Assembly: GCF_900110755.1 (NCBI RefSeq)
Contig: NZ_FOFF01000017.1
Location: 85,319-149,318 of the forward strand
Source: Streptomyces sp. yr375
GTDB lineage: Bacteria > Actinomycetota > Actinomycetes > Streptomycetales > Streptomycetaceae
DNA: 64,000 nucleotides
Direction: 5' to 3'
Part shown: positions 16,014 through 24,995 of the stretch, piece by piece
Layout of the letters: every line of letters begins with the position of its first letter
Position numbering within the stretch: position 1 is the stretch's first letter
Notes under the pieces: model-generated
What the model was told of the DNA's origin: nothing
What the model saw: the letters and a program-made list of their open reading frames with translations, nothing else
Database searches by the model: none
Translations under genes and position numbers: made by a program

Positions 16014-16430
16014 ATGGCAGCGAAGACGGCCGGGGCGGGCCTCGAGGAGCGGTGGCGGGACATTCTGTCCGTGCACGCCCGCACGATGTGCGAGATCGAT
16101 CGCTCACTGCATCCGCACGGCCTCGGCGCGAGCGACTTCGAGGTGCTCGACATCCTCGCCTCCGAGGCCCCCCGCGAGGGCGACCACTGCCGGGTGCAGA
16201 ACCTCGTCGGCCGGGTGCACCTCAGCCAGAGCGCGCTGTCCCGCCTCATCGGCCGCCTGGAGAAGGAAGGCCTGGTGGAGCGTTCCGTCTGCATGGAGGA
16301 CCGGCGCGGCGTGTGGGTCGCCCTCACCCGCAAGGGCCGCGACCTGCACACGGAGGTGCTCCCGCTCCAGCGGGCGGCCCTGGACCGGATGCTGGGCACC
16401 GCCCGGGAAACCAGCCGGGAAACCCCCTAG
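16014..16430 (+). CDS. MarR-family regulator
   Basis: The 138-residue winged-helix protein has a dimerisation helix (ERWRDILSVHARTMCEIDRSL), a DNA-reading unit (VGRVHLSQSALSRLIGRLEKEGLVERSV) and a wing (MEDRRGVWVALTRKG). Cys28 and Cys92-region cysteines (TMCEID, SVCMED) could sense redox stress, but that is speculation. The start codon has almost no leader, and the promoter-like region abuts it. It is paired with the VOC gene, a common arrangement. Confidence 0.9.
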   Translation: MAAKTAGAGLEERWRDILSVHARTMCEIDRSLHPHGLGASDFEVLDILASEAPREGDHCRVQNLVGRVHLSQSALSRLIGRLEKEGLVERSVCMEDRRGVWVALTRKGRDLHTEVLPLQRAALDRMLGTARETSRETP

Positions 16431-16451
16431 GAAGCCGCACGGGAACAGGGC

Positions 16452-16850
16452 TCAGCGGGCGAGCAGGGTGCGGACGCCTTCCGAGGTGAGGGTCAGCGGA
16501 TGGTCGCCGGCCGCGTCGATGGCGAGGGACAGCTCACCGGTCGGCCACTGCGCGGCGAGCGCCCCGAGGGGCACCAGACGGTAGCGGGCGACGTTCGGCA
16601 GCAGGTCCGCCATCTCCGGTTCGGAGGTGAACACCGGCACCACGGGCGCGCCCCCTGACTGCTCCAGTACGGGCAGGGCGACCGTGGTCGGGTCGCTGAC
16701 GTCCTCGTCGGTGGCGTCGTCGGGCACGGGCACGAGGACGTCGCAGTGCGCGAGCGTGTCCAGCGCCGCCCTGTCCTCGGTGTCCCGGGCCAGCGCGTCC
16801 AGCGCCAGCGCGGCGGGGTTGTCGGGGCGGTTGTTCGCGGGTGTCTCCAT
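16452..16850 (-). CDS. SseB-like N-terminal-domain protein
   Basis: The 132-residue acidic protein matches the SseB N-terminal domain pattern: VLVPVPDDATDEDV, then VVPVFTSEPEMADLLPNV and a terminal LTSEGVRTLL. In Streptomyces such proteins are common and of unknown function. The ATG at 16850 has a GGGAGAG site. It is convergent with MarR, with 21 nt between stops. The 252 nt upstream (16851-17102) hold no gene that I can support. Confidence 0.7.
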   Translation of the reverse strand: METPANNRPDNPAALALDALARDTEDRAALDTLAHCDVLVPVPDDATDEDVSDPTTVALPVLEQSGGAPVVPVFTSEPEMADLLPNVARYRLVPLGALAAQWPTGELSLAIDAAGDHPLTLTSEGVRTLLAR

Positions 16851-17102
16851 GGCAGCTCTCCCTGGTAGCGGCGGTCCGGCCTCGCGTACCCGACCGGCGG
16901 AGGATCAATCCCCCGGTGGGGGTCGGGCTCGCGCCGGACGGGTCCGCGGCAGTGCCACGACGGTCGTCCCGCCGGACGCCGGACGCCGGACACCGAGCGC
17001 CGGGCGAGCGGCCGGGTGCAGGTCCATGACATGCCCGGCCCGGAGGGGCGGCTTCGGGGCCGGGGTCCCTCCCTGATGTTGGGCGACCGGCGACTTGGGT
17101 GA

Positions 17103-17720
17103 CTAGGGAGCGTGCCGGTGGGCCGACTCGTTCTCCTGGGCCATGCGCCTGAGCGCCATCAGGGCGGGTTCCAGCAGGACGGTCAGCAGCAGGGCGCGCT
17201 CGGCCACCTCCAACGGGTCGGTGAGGCCGTCGAGTTGGTCGAGGTCGAGGGCGGCGGTGCGCTCGGCGAGGTGCGCGTACGGCAGCAGGGTGCGCCAGTC
17301 CAGCGGGACGCCGAGAGAGCGCAGCGTGGACAGGGTCTCGGCGAGGGTGGCGCGGGCGGGGGCCGACTCGTGCACATGCCAGCCCAACTCCTGGACCAAC
17401 TCCCCCACTTCGGCCGCCTCCGGGGTCTCTTCGGTGGCTTCCCCGGCCACCCGCAGGGAGCCCAGGGCGAGGCCGAGCAGCCGGTGGGTGTCGCCGCTGT
17501 GCTCGGCGAGCGCGTCCAGCACCTCGCGGGTGGTGCTGACGGACAGCCCGCGCACCCCGGTCAGCGCGCGGATCAGGCGGAGCCGGCGCAGGTGCTGCTC
17601 GTCGTACTCGGCCTGGGTGGCCGACGTCTGCCGGCCGGGCTGGAGCAGGCCCTCGCGAAGGTAGTACTTGATCGTCGTCACGGAGACCCCACTACGGCGG
17701 CTCAGTTCGGAGATGCGCAT
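17103..17720 (-). CDS. MerR-family regulator of the divergent efflux gene
   Basis: The 205-residue protein opens with a MerR winged helix (MRISELSRRSGVSVTTIKYYLREGLLQPGR), a dimerisation coiled coil and a C-terminal all-helical effector domain. It has no metal-binding cysteines, so it is a drug/small-molecule type MerR rather than a metal sensor. It diverges from a DHA2 efflux transporter; the intergenic space holds a large inverted repeat. The ATG at 17720 is fixed by the helix-turn-helix beginning at residue 2. Confidence 0.9.
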   Translation of the reverse strand: MRISELSRRSGVSVTTIKYYLREGLLQPGRQTSATQAEYDEQHLRRLRLIRALTGVRGLSVSTTREVLDALAEHSGDTHRLLGLALGSLRVAGEATEETPEAAEVGELVQELGWHVHESAPARATLAETLSTLRSLGVPLDWRTLLPYAHLAERTAALDLDQLDGLTDPLEVAERALLLTVLLEPALMALRRMAQENESAHRHAP

Positions 17721-17744
17721 TCGGTTCGACTCCGCTCTGGAAAC

Positions 17745-17785
17745 TGGATACCTGCACTGTCTAACATGGATAGTGGAGGTATCCA
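17745..17785. promoter_or_regulatory. Large inverted repeat between MerR and MFS genes
   Basis: TGGATACCTGCACTGTC (17745-17761) and the complement of GATAGTGGAGGTATCCA (17769-17785) match at 15 of 17 positions with a 7-bp spacer. MerR proteins bind dyads of this size inside a long promoter spacer and activate by twisting the DNA. It is the obvious operator for the divergent pair. Confidence 0.7.
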
Positions 17786-17822
17786 ATATTGCCTCGCGCC
17801 TCCGGAGAGAAGGACCTCAGCC

Positions 17823-19307
17823 ATGCCCACCCCACGCCGGACCACAAAGACGCCGGTCCTCGACAAATCGGCCGCCCCCGCCCCCGTGGCCGAGGGCCGC
17901 CGGATACCCCTCTGGCTCGCGATCGTCGCGGCGAGCGTGCCGATGTTCATGGTCGCGCTCGACAACCTCGTCGTCTCCACCGCTCTGCACACCCTGGCCG
18001 TGGACCTGAAGGCGGACACGCAGGAACTGCAGTGGTTCGTCAACGCGTATGTGCTGAGCTTCGCCTGCCTGCTGATGACCGGCGCCGCGCTCGGCGACCG
18101 GTTCGGGCGGCGGAGGGTGTTCGTCGTCGGCATCGCCCTGTTCACGCTGGCCTCCATCGGCTGCGGACTGGCCGACACCAGCGCCCAGTTGATCGCCTTC
18201 CGGACGATCCAGGGCTTCGGCGCGGCGGCCGTCATGCCGCTGTCGCTGACCCTGCTGTCGCAGGCGGTGCCGGAGCGGCTGCGCGGGATGGCGCTGGGCG
18301 TGTGGTCCGGGGTGAGCGGTCTGGCCGTGGCGATGGGCCCGGTGGTGGGCGGCGCGGTGGTCGACGGTCTGGACTGGCGGTGGATCTTCTGGATCAACGT
18401 TCCGGTGTGTGTGATCGCGATCCCGCTGGTCCTGTTCGCGCTGCGGGAGAGCAGGCTGCCCGGCGTCCGCCTCGACCTGCTCGGCATGGCGCTCGCGGCG
18501 GCCGGTCTGTGCGCGGTGGTGTGGGCGATCGTGCACGGCGAGCCGGACGGCTGGACGTCGGCGAAGGTGCTGGGCACGTTCCTGGCGGGCGTGGTGCTGC
18601 TGGCCGGGTTCGTGGCGTGGGAGGCCCGGGTGCCGGAGCCGATGCTGCCGCTGTCCTTCTACGCGGTGCGGTCCTTCACGCTCACCAACATCGTGTCGGC
18701 GGCCATGTACTTCGGCGTGTTCGGCTCGCTGTTCCTGCTGGCCCAGTACCTCCAGATCGTGCCGTCGCGCACCCCGCTGGAGGCCGGTGTGCGCACCCTG
18801 GCGTGGACGCTGATGCCGATGTTCGTCGCCCCGGTGGCCGGTCTGCTCACCGACAAGGTGGGCGGCGGCCGGCTGATGGCCCTCGGCCTCTTCCTCCAGG
18901 GCGTCGGCCTGGGCTGGATCAACCTGGTCGCGGACGTCGACACGGCGTACGCGTCGCTGGTCGGCCCGATGATCGTGGCCGGTGTCGGCATGGGCTTCGT
19001 GTTCGCGCCGACGGCGGCGGTCGTGCTCGGCTCGGTCGCCAAGGAGCACGCGGGCAAGGCGTCCGGCGCGAACAGCACGGTCCGCGAGATCGGCGGCGCG
19101 CTCGGCATCGCCGTACTGAGCACGGTGTTCGTGGCGCACGGCAGCACGCGCGGGCCGCAGGAGTTCGTGGACGGGCTGCACCCCGCCGTGTGGGTGGGCG
19201 TCGCGGTGGTGTTCGCCGGCGCGCTGTGCGCCCTGGGCATCCCGCGCCGGCAGCAGGCACCCGAGGAGGCCGCGGCGGGCGGGCAGCCCGGCCGCGTGCA
19301 CACCTGA
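17823..19307 (+). CDS. DHA2-family (14-TM) MFS multidrug efflux transporter
   Basis: The 494-residue protein has about 14 hydrophobic segments. It shows the DHA2 motif D LDNLVVSTALHTLA in helix 1, motif A GDRFGRRRVFVVG between helices 2 and 3, and motif C-like GPVVGGAVVDGLDWRWIFWINVP in helix 5. It exports drugs or a toxic metabolite by proton antiport, probably in the EmrB/QacA branch. The ATG at 17823 follows GGAGAGAAGGACC. It is regulated by the divergent MerR (inference from the shared operator). Confidence 0.93.
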   Translation: MPTPRRTTKTPVLDKSAAPAPVAEGRRIPLWLAIVAASVPMFMVALDNLVVSTALHTLAVDLKADTQELQWFVNAYVLSFACLLMTGAALGDRFGRRRVFVVGIALFTLASIGCGLADTSAQLIAFRTIQGFGAAAVMPLSLTLLSQAVPERLRGMALGVWSGVSGLAVAMGPVVGGAVVDGLDWRWIFWINVPVCVIAIPLVLFALRESRLPGVRLDLLGMALAAAGLCAVVWAIVHGEPDGWTSAKVLGTFLAGVVLLAGFVAWEARVPEPMLPLSFYAVRSFTLTNIVSAAMYFGVFGSLFLLAQYLQIVPSRTPLEAGVRTLAWTLMPMFVAPVAGLLTDKVGGGRLMALGLFLQGVGLGWINLVADVDTAYASLVGPMIVAGVGMGFVFAPTAAVVLGSVAKEHAGKASGANSTVREIGGALGIAVLSTVFVAHGSTRGPQEFVDGLHPAVWVGVAVVFAGALCALGIPRRQQAPEEAAAGGQPGRVHT

Positions 19308-19319
19308 GCGCGGGCCCGC

Positions 19320-19349
19320 TTGAATGATCGAAAAACCAGGGGGTTAGCA
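19320..19349 (+). promoter_or_regulatory. Candidate promoter of the GAPDH gene
   Basis: TTGAAT (19320-19325), an 18-nt spacer and TTAGCA (19344-19349) lie about 33 nt upstream of the GTG start. The match is moderate. Confidence 0.4.
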
Positions 19350-19381
19350 TATGAGCGCCACCTAGCTCGAAAGATAGGCCC

Positions 19382-20827
19382 GTGACGCTCAACGACGATT
19401 CGTTCACCAACTGGAAGAACCGCGAGGAGATCGCGGAGTCGATGATCCCGATGATCGGGAAGCTGCACCGCGAGCGGGACGTGACGATCCTGCTGCACAG
19501 CCGCTCCCTGGTGAACAGGTCGGTGGTCAGCATCCTCAAGACCCACCGGTTCGCCCGGCAGATCGCGGGCGAGGAGCTCTCGGTCACCGAGACGCTGCCC
19601 TTCCTCCAGGCCCTCACCACGCTCGACCTCGGGCCGTCCCAGATCGACATCGGCATGCTCGCCGCGACCTACCGGGCCGACGACCGCGGTCTGTCGGTGG
19701 TCGAGTTCACCGCCGAGGCCGTGGCCGGCGCCACCGGCGCGAACAAGATCGACCGTTGTGAGCCGCGCGACGTCGTGCTGTACGGCTTCGGCCGCATCGG
19801 CCGGCTCGTGGCCCGCCTGCTCATCGAGAAGTCCGGCTCCGGCAACGGCCTGCGGCTGCGCGCCATCGTGGTGCGCGGCGGCGGCGAGCAGGATCTCGTC
19901 AAGCGGGCGTCACTGCTGCGCCGGGACTCCGTCCACGGCCAGTTCCAGGGCACGATCACGGTCGACGAGGCCAACAGCAGGATCATCGCCAACGGCAACG
20001 AGATCACGGTGATCTACGCCGACGACCCGACCGAGGTCGACTACACGGCGTACGGCATCGACAACGCCATCCTGATCGACAACACCGGCAAGTGGCGCGA
20101 CCGCGAGGGGCTCTCGAAGCATCTGCGGCCGGGCATCGACAAGGTCGTGCTGACCGCGCCCGGCAAGGGCGACGTGCCGAACATCGTGCACGGCGTCAAC
20201 CACGACACGATCAAGCAGGACGAGCAGGTCCTGTCCTGCGCGTCCTGCACGACCAACGCGATCGTCCCGCCGCTGAAGGCGATGGCGGACGAGTACGGCG
20301 TGCTGCGCGGCCACGTGGAGACCGTCCACTCGTTCACCAACGACCAGAACCTGCTGGACAACTACCACAAGGCGGACCGGCGCGGCCGTTCGGCGCCGCT
20401 GAACATGGTCATCACCGAGACGGGCGCCGCGTCCGCCGTCGCCAAGGCGCTGCCCGACCTCAAGGCGCCGATCACCGGCAGCTCGATCCGGGTGCCGGTG
20501 CCGGACGTGTCGATCGCGATCCTCAGTCTGCGCCTCGGGCGCGAGACCAGCCGCGAGGAGGTCCTCGAGTACCTGCGCGAGGTCTCGCTGACCTCGCCGC
20601 TCAAGCGCCAGATCGACTTCACCACGGCGCCGGACGCGGTCTCCATGGACTTCATCGGCTCGCGCCACGCCTCGATCATCGACGCCGGCGCCACCAAGGT
20701 CGACGGCGACAACGCGATCCTCTACCTCTGGTACGACAACGAGTTCGGCTACTCCTGCCAGGTCGTCCGCGTCGTCCAGCACGTCTCCGGGGTGGAGTAC
20801 CCGACGTACCCGGCGACGGGCGTCTGA
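19382..20827 (+). CDS. Glyceraldehyde-3-phosphate dehydrogenase, long form with N-terminal extension
   Basis: The 481-residue protein is a GAPDH whose Rossmann fold begins only at about residue 130 (VVLYGFGRIGRLVARLL). The catalytic cysteine is Cys289 in SCASCTTNAIVPP, and the C-terminal WYDNEFGYSCQVVRVVQH is standard. The first 125 residues (MTLNDDSFTNWKNREEIAE, ILLHSRSLVNRSVVSILK) are a helical extension absent from glycolytic GAPDH of about 335 residues. Long GAPDHs with such extensions occur in several actinobacteria beside a normal glycolytic copy. The direction (glycolytic or gluconeogenic) cannot be read. GTG start at 19382. It converges with 6-phosphogluconate dehydrogenase. Confidence 0.93.
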   Translation: MTLNDDSFTNWKNREEIAESMIPMIGKLHRERDVTILLHSRSLVNRSVVSILKTHRFARQIAGEELSVTETLPFLQALTTLDLGPSQIDIGMLAATYRADDRGLSVVEFTAEAVAGATGANKIDRCEPRDVVLYGFGRIGRLVARLLIEKSGSGNGLRLRAIVVRGGGEQDLVKRASLLRRDSVHGQFQGTITVDEANSRIIANGNEITVIYADDPTEVDYTAYGIDNAILIDNTGKWRDREGLSKHLRPGIDKVVLTAPGKGDVPNIVHGVNHDTIKQDEQVLSCASCTTNAIVPPLKAMADEYGVLRGHVETVHSFTNDQNLLDNYHKADRRGRSAPLNMVITETGAASAVAKALPDLKAPITGSSIRVPVPDVSIAILSLRLGRETSREEVLEYLREVSLTSPLKRQIDFTTAPDAVSMDFIGSRHASIIDAGATKVDGDNAILYLWYDNEFGYSCQVVRVVQHVSGVEYPTYPATGV

Positions 20828-20850
20828 GACCGGCTGACCGCGGGAAGCAT

Positions 20851-20878
20851 GGGGCGCCCCCCGACCGGAGGGCGCCCC
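20851..20878. terminator. Bidirectional terminator between gap and gnd
   Basis: GGGGCGCCC and GGGCGCCCC pair across a 10-nt loop, between two convergent stops. It should serve both genes. Confidence 0.8.
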
Positions 20879-20898
20879 GCTCCTGTGTGCCGGGCCGG

Positions 20899-22338
20899 TC
20901 AGGCCGAGGTCTCGGGGCGGCCCGGCTCGGCCCAGTGGGTGTGGAAAGCGCCCGGGCGGTCGGTACGGCCGTAGGTGTGGGCGCCGAAGTAGTCGCGCTG
21001 GCCCTGGAGGAGGGCGGCGGGCAGCCGGCCGGCGCGCAGGGTGTCGTAGTGGGCGAGCGCGGCGGAGAAGGCGGGGACGGGGATGCCGCGGCGGGCGGCG
21101 GAGGCCACGGTCTCCCGCCAGGGCACCTGCGCGTCGGTGATCTCCATGGCGAACTCCATCTCGCCGAGCAGACTGACCAGTTCCGGGTCTGCGGCGTACG
21201 CGGCGCGGATCCGGTCGAGGAACGAGGCCCGGATGATGCAGCCGCCGCGCCAGATCCGGGCGACCGCGCCGAGGTCGATCTTCCAGCCGAACTCGCCGGC
21301 CGCGTCCTGGATCATCTTCCAGCCCTGGTCGTAGGCGACGACCTTCGACGCGTACAGGGCGTGCTCGACCTGCGAGGTGAAGCGGGTGGCCTCGGTGCGG
21401 CTCAGCGGGGGCGTGGTGCCGCCGGGCAACCCCGCGTAGGCGGCGCGCAGTTCACGCTGTCCTGAGGCGGCGCGGGCGAAGGTGGCCTGGGCGATGGCGG
21501 TGACCGGGGAGCCCAGGTCCAGGGCGGTCTGCACGGTCCAGCGGCCGGTGCCCTTCTGGCCGGCGGCGTCGGTCACGACGTCGACGAACGGCTCGCCGGT
21601 GGCGGCGTCGGTGTGGGCGAGGACCTCGGCGGTGATCTCGATCAGGTAGGAGCCGAGCCGGCCCTCGTTCCAGGTGCGGAAGATGTCGGCGATCTCGGCC
21701 GGGGTGTAGCCGGCCACCTGGCGCAGCAGGTCGTAGGCCTCGGCGATGAGCTGCATGTCGGCGTACTCGATGCCGTTGTGCACCATCTTGACGAAGTGTC
21801 CGGCGCCGTCGGTGCCGATGTGCGTGGCGCACGGCTCGCCGTCGACCTTCGCACTGATCGACTCGAACATGGGGCCCAGGACGTCGTACGACTCCGTGGA
21901 GCCGCCGACCATGACGGCCGGCCCGTTCAGCGCGCCCTCCTCGCCGCCGGAGACGCCGGCGCCGACGAAGTGCAGGCCGCGCTCGCGCAGGGCCTCCTCG
22001 CGGCGGCGGGTGTCGGCGTAGTGGGCGTTGCCGCCGTCGATGATCATGTCGCCGGGCTCCAGGAGCGGGGCGAACTCGTCGATGACCGCGTCGGTGACCG
22101 CGCCCGCCTGCACCATGATCATCAACCGGCGGGGGCGTTCGAGCGCGGCCACGAAGTCCGCGGCCGACTCGGCGGGGACGAACGTGCCCTCGTGGCCGAA
22201 CTCCTCGACGAGCGCGCGCGTGCGTCCGGCGGTGCGGTTGTGGACGGCGACGGGGTAACCGTTGCGGGCGAAGTTGCGCGCGAGGTTGCGGCCCATCACG
22301 CCGAGGCCGGTGACGCCGATGGCGGCGGTTGCGTTCAC
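20899..22338 (-). CDS. gnd: 6-phosphogluconate dehydrogenase (decarboxylating)
   Basis: A 479-residue, full-length 6PGDH: NADP-binding GVTGLGVMGRNLARNFARNG at the N-terminus, substrate/catalytic box GAGVSGGEEGALNGPAVMVGG, catalytic lysine region HFVKMVHNGIEYADMQLI, and the C-terminal RRGIPVPAFSAALAHYD with QRDYFGAHTYGRTD. It makes ribulose-5-phosphate, CO2 and NADPH in the pentose phosphate pathway. The GTG at 22338 (VNATAAIGV) is chosen because an AGGGAC site lies upstream and the nucleotide fold begins at once. Monocistronic. Confidence 0.97.
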   Translation of the reverse strand: MNATAAIGVTGLGVMGRNLARNFARNGYPVAVHNRTAGRTRALVEEFGHEGTFVPAESAADFVAALERPRRLMIMVQAGAVTDAVIDEFAPLLEPGDMIIDGGNAHYADTRRREEALRERGLHFVGAGVSGGEEGALNGPAVMVGGSTESYDVLGPMFESISAKVDGEPCATHIGTDGAGHFVKMVHNGIEYADMQLIAEAYDLLRQVAGYTPAEIADIFRTWNEGRLGSYLIEITAEVLAHTDAATGEPFVDVVTDAAGQKGTGRWTVQTALDLGSPVTAIAQATFARAASGQRELRAAYAGLPGGTTPPLSRTEATRFTSQVEHALYASKVVAYDQGWKMIQDAAGEFGWKIDLGAVARIWRGGCIIRASFLDRIRAAYAADPELVSLLGEMEFAMEITDAQVPWRETVASAARRGIPVPAFSAALAHYDTLRAGRLPAALLQGQRDYFGAHTYGRTDRPGAFHTHWAEPGRPETSA

Positions 22339-22501
22339 GAGGTACGTCCCTAGGATCGGTGCCGTGGTCGGAGGGGCGCGCGGCCCCCGGTACCACCAGG
22401 TACGGACCGTCGGCCGGTTCTTCTCGATACCGCGCCGATTCCTTTTCCGCTCCTTTTTCCGCTCCTGTTCCGCGCGCCGATCACCGCGGACCGGGCAGCC
22501 G

Positions 22502-23008
22502 CTATCTGCGTCTCCAGGGCAGCCCGGCGGGGTCGGACCCGACGTTCTCGGCCCGGTGCAGGGCATCGCTGATCGCCTCGCCGATCTCCGCGAGCTGGTG
22601 CACCTGCTCGGGGGTGAGGGCGTCGAACACCGCCCGGCGCACGGCCTCCACATGCCCGGGGGCGACCTTCTCCAGCAGGGCCTTGCCCTCGTCGGTGAGG
22701 AAGGCGAGCTGGCCACGGCCGTCGGTGGGGTCCTCCCTGCGGTCCACGAGACCGACCTCGCGCAGCCGGTTCACCGCGTGGGTGAGCCGGCTGCGGGTGA
22801 TCTTCAGACGCTCCGCGAGCTCCGACATGCTCAGGGTCCCGTCCGACTCCAGGGAGAGGTAGGCCAGCAGGCTGTAGTCGGCGTGCGTCATCCCGGCGTC
22901 GCGCCGCAACTGCCGGTTGAGGTAGTCGGCGAGGAGGACGGAGAAGTCGACGTAGGCCAGCCAGGCTCGTCGTTCGTCGGAGTTGAGCCAACGGGGCGTC
23001 GTGGACAT
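22502..23008 (-). CDS. MarR-family regulator
   Basis: The 168-residue protein starts MSTTPRWLNSDERRAWLAY. It contains a winged helix (MSELAERLKITRSRLTHAVNRLREVGLVDRRED, wing GRGQLAFLTDEGKALLE) and a C-terminal dimerisation helix ending LPWRRR. The WLNSDERRAW...LNRQLRRDAGMTHADYSLL pattern is typical of Streptomyces MarR proteins near redox enzymes. A GTG six nt upstream (23014) is an alternative start. No neighbour gives a clear target; the AT-rich leader 23010-23060 (TACCATGATATCTACTTC) may hold its own operator. Confidence 0.9.
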   Translation of the reverse strand: MSTTPRWLNSDERRAWLAYVDFSVLLADYLNRQLRRDAGMTHADYSLLAYLSLESDGTLSMSELAERLKITRSRLTHAVNRLREVGLVDRREDPTDGRGQLAFLTDEGKALLEKVAPGHVEAVRRAVFDALTPEQVHQLAEIGEAISDALHRAENVGSDPAGLPWRRR

Positions 23009-23103
23009 GCGCACACATTACCTACCATGATATCTACTTCACGGTTCAACCATATCTCGGCAAAACCCCTCCGCGCCCTCTCGCCCGACGGGTACCGGCC
23101 CCC

Positions 23104-23144
23104 GACCGGCGGCGGTGGTGCGCCCGTCACCACCACCGCCGGTC
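23104..23144 (-). terminator. Terminator of the mannanase gene
   Basis: A 17-nt stem (23104-23120 with 23128-23144, one mismatch) with a 7-nt loop begins 24 nt after the GH5 stop on the minus strand. Confidence 0.8.
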
Positions 23145-23168
23145 GACACGACGTCATATGACGTTCCG

Positions 23169-24935
23169 TCAACTGATCGTGCAGGCACCGCCGTTGAGCG
23201 TGAACGCCGTCGGCGCGGTGTTGGCCGCGCTCTTGCTGCCGATGAAGCCGACGGTGACCGAGCCGCCGGCGGGGATGGTGGAGGTGTAGGAGGCGGGGGC
23301 CACGCTCACCGTGCCGCCGGTCTGCGTGGCGGTCCCGCCCCACATGTTGGTGACGGTCTGACCGTCGGCGAAGGCGAAGCCGAGCTTCCAGCCGCTGATG
23401 ACGGAGGTGCCGGTGTTGCGCAGGACGATCTCGCCCTGGAAGCCGCCCTGCCACTCCCCCACGACGCGATAGCCGACGGAGCAGGCCACGGCGGGCGCGC
23501 TGCCGGTGGTGACGCTCACCGTGGCCGAGCGGGCGGAGCGGTTCCCGGCGGCGTCGCGGGCGTAGACGGCGAAGGTGTACGCGGTGTTCGCCGTCAGGCC
23601 GGTGACGGTCGCGGCGTTGCTGGTGGACGCGGCGACGGCCGTCTCGGTGGTCCCGCTGATCCGTACGACGTCGTAGCCGGCGACGCCGACGTTGTCGGTC
23701 GCGGCGGGCCAGGCGAGGGCGGCGGAGGTGGCCGTCACGGTACCGGCGGTCGGGGTGCCGGGGGCGGTCGGGGCCTGGGTGTCGCCCGGGGTGGCGCCGC
23801 CGTAGACGGTGGCTTCCTTGGCGGTCTGGGCGATGCCATTGACGCCGTTGAAGACGCGCTGACCCCACGAACTGAGCTGCGTGGGATCGAAGTTGAGCGT
23901 CAGATCGAGGATCGGGTCGGTGTTGCCGCTCCACGACCAGGCCAGGTAGCCGAGCCTGAGCTGCTGGGCGGCGGCCATCATGGTGTCCTCGTCGGGGTCG
24001 CCGTACTGGTCGGCGGGGCCGCCGAACTCGCCGATGAGGAGGGGGAGTTTGGCGTCGACGAAGGCGTTCAGGTAGTCGGTGATCTCCGTGGCGGTGTCGA
24101 AGACGCTGTACATGTGGATCGAGAAGATCAGGTTGCCGGTGGGGTCGGCGGCGTACACGGACCGGGCGTTGGCCCGCATGACGCCCCGCCAGTCCTGTCC
24201 CCAGTTGGGCGCGTCCACCATGATGGTGTGCTGGAAGCCGGCGGTGCGCAGCTTCTTGATCGCGGCGATCGTGGGATCGGTCCAGCCCTCGGGGCTGGTG
24301 TTGCCCCAGGGCTCGTTGCCGATGTTCACGATGATGTAGTTCTCCTGGCCGGCGAGCACGTCCTTCAGGCCGATCCAGTAGTCGGCCGCCTGGTCGAGCG
24401 TGCCGGCCGCGCTGTCCTCGCCGTAGCCGGTGGTGTCGTGCACCTCCAGTACGCAGATCAGCCGGTTGGCCTTGCACTGGGCGACGACGTTCGCCACGTC
24501 CGCGGCGCTGTTGGCGCTCCAGCGGTGGCCGTCGGCGAGGACGACGCGCACGGTGTTGGCGCCCATCGCCTTGATGTCGGCCAGCGACTGCTGCGTCCGG
24601 CCCGGGTACCAGGTGTGGGCGTGGTTGACGCCGCGCATGATGAAGTCGTTCCCGTTGCCCTCGACCAGCCGGCCCTCGCTGATGTGGAGACCGGTGGCGA
24701 GGGCGCGCGGCGACGAGGCCCCGGCCAGGACCCCGCCCTGGGCCTGCGCGGCGGCCGGGCAGAGAGCGCCGACGAGGGCCAACAGGCCCAGCAGAGCGGC
24801 GAGTCTGGCCAGCAGGGCGGTCGAGGGGCGCGGTCGTGGGGTGCCGCTCGTCGTACCTCTGGTCGCGCTTCCTGCTGCTGTGCTTCGTGTCGAACTGCTC
24901 GTCGTGCTGCTTGTCGTGCTTCTTGTTGTTCTCAC
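23169..24935 (-). CDS. Secreted GH5 endo-beta-1,4-mannanase-like enzyme with FN3 and CBM2 modules
   Basis: The 588-residue secreted hydrolase starts at GTG 24935, with GGAG 8 nt upstream, giving a long serine/threonine-rich signal sequence ending CPAAAQA near residue 66. The GH5 domain spans about 75-375: LVEGNGNDFIMRGVNHAHTWY and NTVRVVLADGHRW are typical of subfamily 8 mannanases, acid/base Glu208 lies in VNIGNEPWG and nucleophile Glu303 in LIGEFGG. A fibronectin type III domain (about 390-480) and a C-terminal CBM2 cellulose-binding domain (about 485-588, two cysteines, GWKLGFAF) follow. It cuts mannan or, less likely, cellulose. Regulation by CebR is indicated by the perfect operator upstream. 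Confidence 0.9.
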   Translation of the reverse strand: MRTTRSTTSSTTSSSTRSTAAGSATRGTTSGTPRPRPSTALLARLAALLGLLALVGALCPAAAQAQGGVLAGASSPRALATGLHISEGRLVEGNGNDFIMRGVNHAHTWYPGRTQQSLADIKAMGANTVRVVLADGHRWSANSAADVANVVAQCKANRLICVLEVHDTTGYGEDSAAGTLDQAADYWIGLKDVLAGQENYIIVNIGNEPWGNTSPEGWTDPTIAAIKKLRTAGFQHTIMVDAPNWGQDWRGVMRANARSVYAADPTGNLIFSIHMYSVFDTATEITDYLNAFVDAKLPLLIGEFGGPADQYGDPDEDTMMAAAQQLRLGYLAWSWSGNTDPILDLTLNFDPTQLSSWGQRVFNGVNGIAQTAKEATVYGGATPGDTQAPTAPGTPTAGTVTATSAALAWPAATDNVGVAGYDVVRISGTTETAVAASTSNAATVTGLTANTAYTFAVYARDAAGNRSARSATVSVTTGSAPAVACSVGYRVVGEWQGGFQGEIVLRNTGTSVISGWKLGFAFADGQTVTNMWGGTATQTGGTVSVAPASYTSTIPAGGSVTVGFIGSKSAANTAPTAFTLNGGACTIS

Positions 24936-24995
24936 TGCGACTCCAGGAGTGAGGCCAAGAAACTCAGGTGGCAGATGGGGTTCGGAGCTTGCATG

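Noticed and set aside
16851..17102. Possible small gene between the SseB-like and MerR genes
   Set aside because: Frames are Arg/Gly/Pro-rich without ribosome sites or motifs; treated as spacer.
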